Source of the DNA: Curtobacterium sp. A7_M15
GTDB lineage: Bacteria; Actinomycetota; Actinomycetes; Actinomycetales; Microbacteriaceae
Assembly: GCF_030705415.1 (NCBI RefSeq)
Contig: NZ_JAUZED010000003.1
Coordinates: forward strand, 1-64,000
Reading direction: 5' to 3'
DNA: 64,000 nt
Below the pieces are notes generated by a model that had not been told where the DNA came from, made no database searches, and was given only the letters and a program-made list of their open reading frames with translations. A program made the translations under genes and the position numbers. How positions within the stretch are numbered: position 1 is the stretch's first letter; every line of letters starts with the position of its first letter. Positions 62,600-64,000 of the stretch are shown in pieces.

Positions 62600-63585
62600 A
62601 ACTGACCGGTCTCGAAGAGCACTTCGTCACGCCCGACGTCCTCGCCGCCAACCGACAGCTCGATCCGGCGAACCGGGATCTTGCGTTCCGTCCGGCGTCG
62701 GAGGGGGAAACAAGCTGGCGCCTGCTCGAGCTCGGTGAGGAACGGATCGCCGCAATGGACGCCACCGGACTGGACGTGCAGGTCCTGTCCCTAACTACCC
62801 CCGGGGTGCAGAACCTCCCCGCCGTCGAAGCGGTCTCGCTGCAGACGGCGTCGAACGACCGCCTCGCGGAGGTCGTCGCCAGCCGACCCGACCGGTTCCA
62901 AGGGCTTGCCACCCTCGCCACGGCCAACCCGATTGCCGCGGCGGATGAACTGGAACGCACCATCCGCACGCTGGGCTTCAACGGCGCCATGGTCTTCGGC
63001 CGCACCGGGGACAAGAACATGGATCACCAGGACTTCTGGCCCATCTACGAACGCGCCGCCGCTCTCAAAGCGCCGCTACACCTGCACCCGCAATCCCCAC
63101 CGATCGCGGTGCGGGAGGCGTACTACGCCGGATTCAACCCCGCCGTCAACGCAGGTTTCGCGACCTTCGGCGTCGGCTGGCACTACGACGCCGGCGTGCA
63201 GTTCCTCCGCATGATCGTCGCCGGTGTTTTCGATCGATTCCCCGACCTGCAGATCATCGTCGGCCACTGGGGAGAACTCGTGCTGTTCTTCCTGGAACGC
63301 ATCCAGCATCTCGCCGACGTCGCCCACCTGCAGCGGCCCCTCATCGAGTACTTCCGCAACAACCTCTACGTCGCCCCCAGCGGCATTCTCAGCGACCGGT
63401 ACCTGCGGTGGGCGATCGACGTTGCCGGCGCCGATCGGGTGCTGTTCTCCACCGACTACCCGTTCGAAGCAGCTTCAAAAGCCGGCGCCCGGCAGTTCCT
63501 GGAGGCAACCGACATCACCGACGCCGACAAGACCGCGATCGCGTCCGGGAACTGGGATCGACTCACCAACCAAATCAACCGCTAG
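62596..63585 (+). CDS. Amidohydrolase family (ACMSD-like) decarboxylase/hydrolase
   Basis: A 329-residue amidohydrolase_2 protein with EEHFVTPD at the start, DATGLDVQVLSLTTPGVQNL, PLHLHPQSPP, QIIVGHWGELVLFFLERI and FSTDYPFEAA. These supply the Glu/His, His, His and Asp metal ligands of ACMSD- and gamma-resorcylate-decarboxylase-like enzymes. It is likely a non-oxidative aromatic acid decarboxylase or ring-fragment hydrolase; substrate unknown. The ATG lies within the stop of the preceding gene (ATGA). Confidence 0.85.
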   Translation: MKLTGLEEHFVTPDVLAANRQLDPANRDLAFRPASEGETSWRLLELGEERIAAMDATGLDVQVLSLTTPGVQNLPAVEAVSLQTASNDRLAEVVASRPDRFQGLATLATANPIAAADELERTIRTLGFNGAMVFGRTGDKNMDHQDFWPIYERAAALKAPLHLHPQSPPIAVREAYYAGFNPAVNAGFATFGVGWHYDAGVQFLRMIVAGVFDRFPDLQIIVGHWGELVLFFLERIQHLADVAHLQRPLIEYFRNNLYVAPSGILSDRYLRWAIDVAGADRVLFSTDYPFEAASKAGARQFLEATDITDADKTAIASGNWDRLTNQINR

Positions 63586-63593
63586 GAAGCATC

Positions 63594-63776
63594 ATGCTGT
63601 TTGTCCAAGTCGGTGTCGTCGCACTCGTCGTCGGCGCCTACTACGCCGTCATGCGGGTGAAGTCACCCGCACCACCCTTGATCGCCATCGTGGGGTCACA
63701 CAATCGCTGGATGACGCCTACTCCGTTGACCGCGTCACCGTGCGGGTTGATGCTGCTGGGAACAGCGACGGTCTAG
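63594..63776 (+). pseudogene. XapX-type small membrane protein, truncated
   Basis: ATG 63594, after AGGAAGC, encodes MLFVQVGVVALVVGAYYAVM and RVKSPAPPLIAIVG, the XapX/DUF1427 signature (RSPAPP--A-VG). After about residue 34 the expected second helix is replaced by unrelated residues up to the stop. XapX proteins accompany aromatic and xanthosine uptake operons, so it belonged to this operon. Confidence 0.6.
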
Positions 63777-63877
63777 TCGACCTGGAAGTTCGCGTCAACG
63801 AAGGACTCGTTGTTGCGGACGGCGCCGCATCGCTGAGAGACCTGAGCAGTGCAGCCCTGACGGTACCGGAACTATGA
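63697..63877 (+). pseudogene. C-terminal fragment of an unknown protein
   Basis: In another frame the sequence after the XapX break reads SLDDAYSVDRVTVRVDAAGN and LVDLEVRVNEGLVVADGAAS up to a stop at 63877. The composition is coding-like, but the beginning is missing. The rest of the window to 63971 shows no gene. Confidence 0.35.
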
Positions 63878-63971
63878 CGCGAACTCGATCGGGGCGTCCT
63901 TGAATCGCTCCTAAACAACGAAGTTCGCAAGCTCGAGCTCGCTCTTGTTGGGTGACGGCCGGGACTCCGTT

Positions 63972-63995
63972 CGGTAGCCGATCGGCTATCGAGAC
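63972..63995. repeat. Palindromic 24-bp repeat, right copy
   Basis: GGTAGCC-GATC-GGCTATC followed by GAGAC, 21/24 identical to the element at 60818-60841 and in the same orientation. Confidence 0.6.
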
Positions 63996-64000
63996 AGTGA

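Overview
The window looks like chromosomal DNA from a high-GC actinobacterium. Two Lsr2 nucleoid proteins, many GTG/TTG starts, an LPxTG-like (LAFTG) sorting signal, AspT, HdeD and DUF805 proteins and several Microbacteriaceae-type hypothetical proteins all fit; a Curtobacterium-like genus is a guess. I saw no rRNA, tRNA or CRISPR array. Several genes are frameshifted or cut, and there are two implausible poly-C tracts, so some lesions may be assembly errors.

Layout. 0-2.2 kb: cell-envelope proteins (G5/DUF3761, DUF4236). 2.4-7.2 kb: a TrlF-like PHP/SMC-like ATPase, then a divergent Lsr2 / PD-(D/E)XK (YhcG) pair. A second copy of that pair lies at 41.4-42.9 kb. 7.2-8.7 kb: decayed genes, including one behind an iron box. 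8.7-20.1 kb: a coherent muropeptide salvage locus. A long minus-strand operon (RpiR/MurR-like regulator, NamZ, AmiE-like amidase, class A serine hydrolase, ABC importer, dipeptide epimerase) faces a plus-strand operon (sugar kinase, MurQ, YkfC-like NlpC/P60 peptidase). Together they would import and dismantle MurNAc-peptides: the ABC importer and kinase stand in for the PTS of the Bacillus ybb operon.

20.1-22.5 kb: transposase remnants, a membrane protein and a secreted SGNH hydrolase. 22.5-31.8 kb: two paralogous secreted proteins. They share a 156-bp leader, a signal peptide and three surface repeats but have unrelated C-terminal domains, each followed by a small cytosolic ORF and a terminator. 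This is the architecture of a polymorphic toxin-immunity system and is my main candidate for an undescribed system. Serine recombinases lie around it. 31.9-37.5 kb: mobile-element genes (two serine recombinases, Fic/VbhA-like pair, ArdC-like protein, broken VapBC) and a hairpin-rich non-coding stretch. 38-41.3 kb: the remaining end of a nit1C-like cluster cut against a transporter fragment.

43-50 kb: envelope and stress proteins (DUF805, HdeD, a large SpaA-type adhesin, a frameshifted AI-2E-family transporter, a helicase-associated-repeat protein). 50.2-59.3 kb: a minus-strand operon centred on the aspartate/alanine proton-motive cycle (AspT plus aspartate 4-decarboxylase), with a YhgE/Pip membrane protein, a degenerate ABC-like protein, butanediol dehydrogenase, DUF1269 and YczE proteins. 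59.7-64 kb: AraC and TetR regulators and a TetR-controlled catabolic-looking operon (NMT1-like binding protein, ACMSD-type amidohydrolase, truncated XapX). The TetR cassette is bracketed by near-identical palindromic 24-bp repeats.
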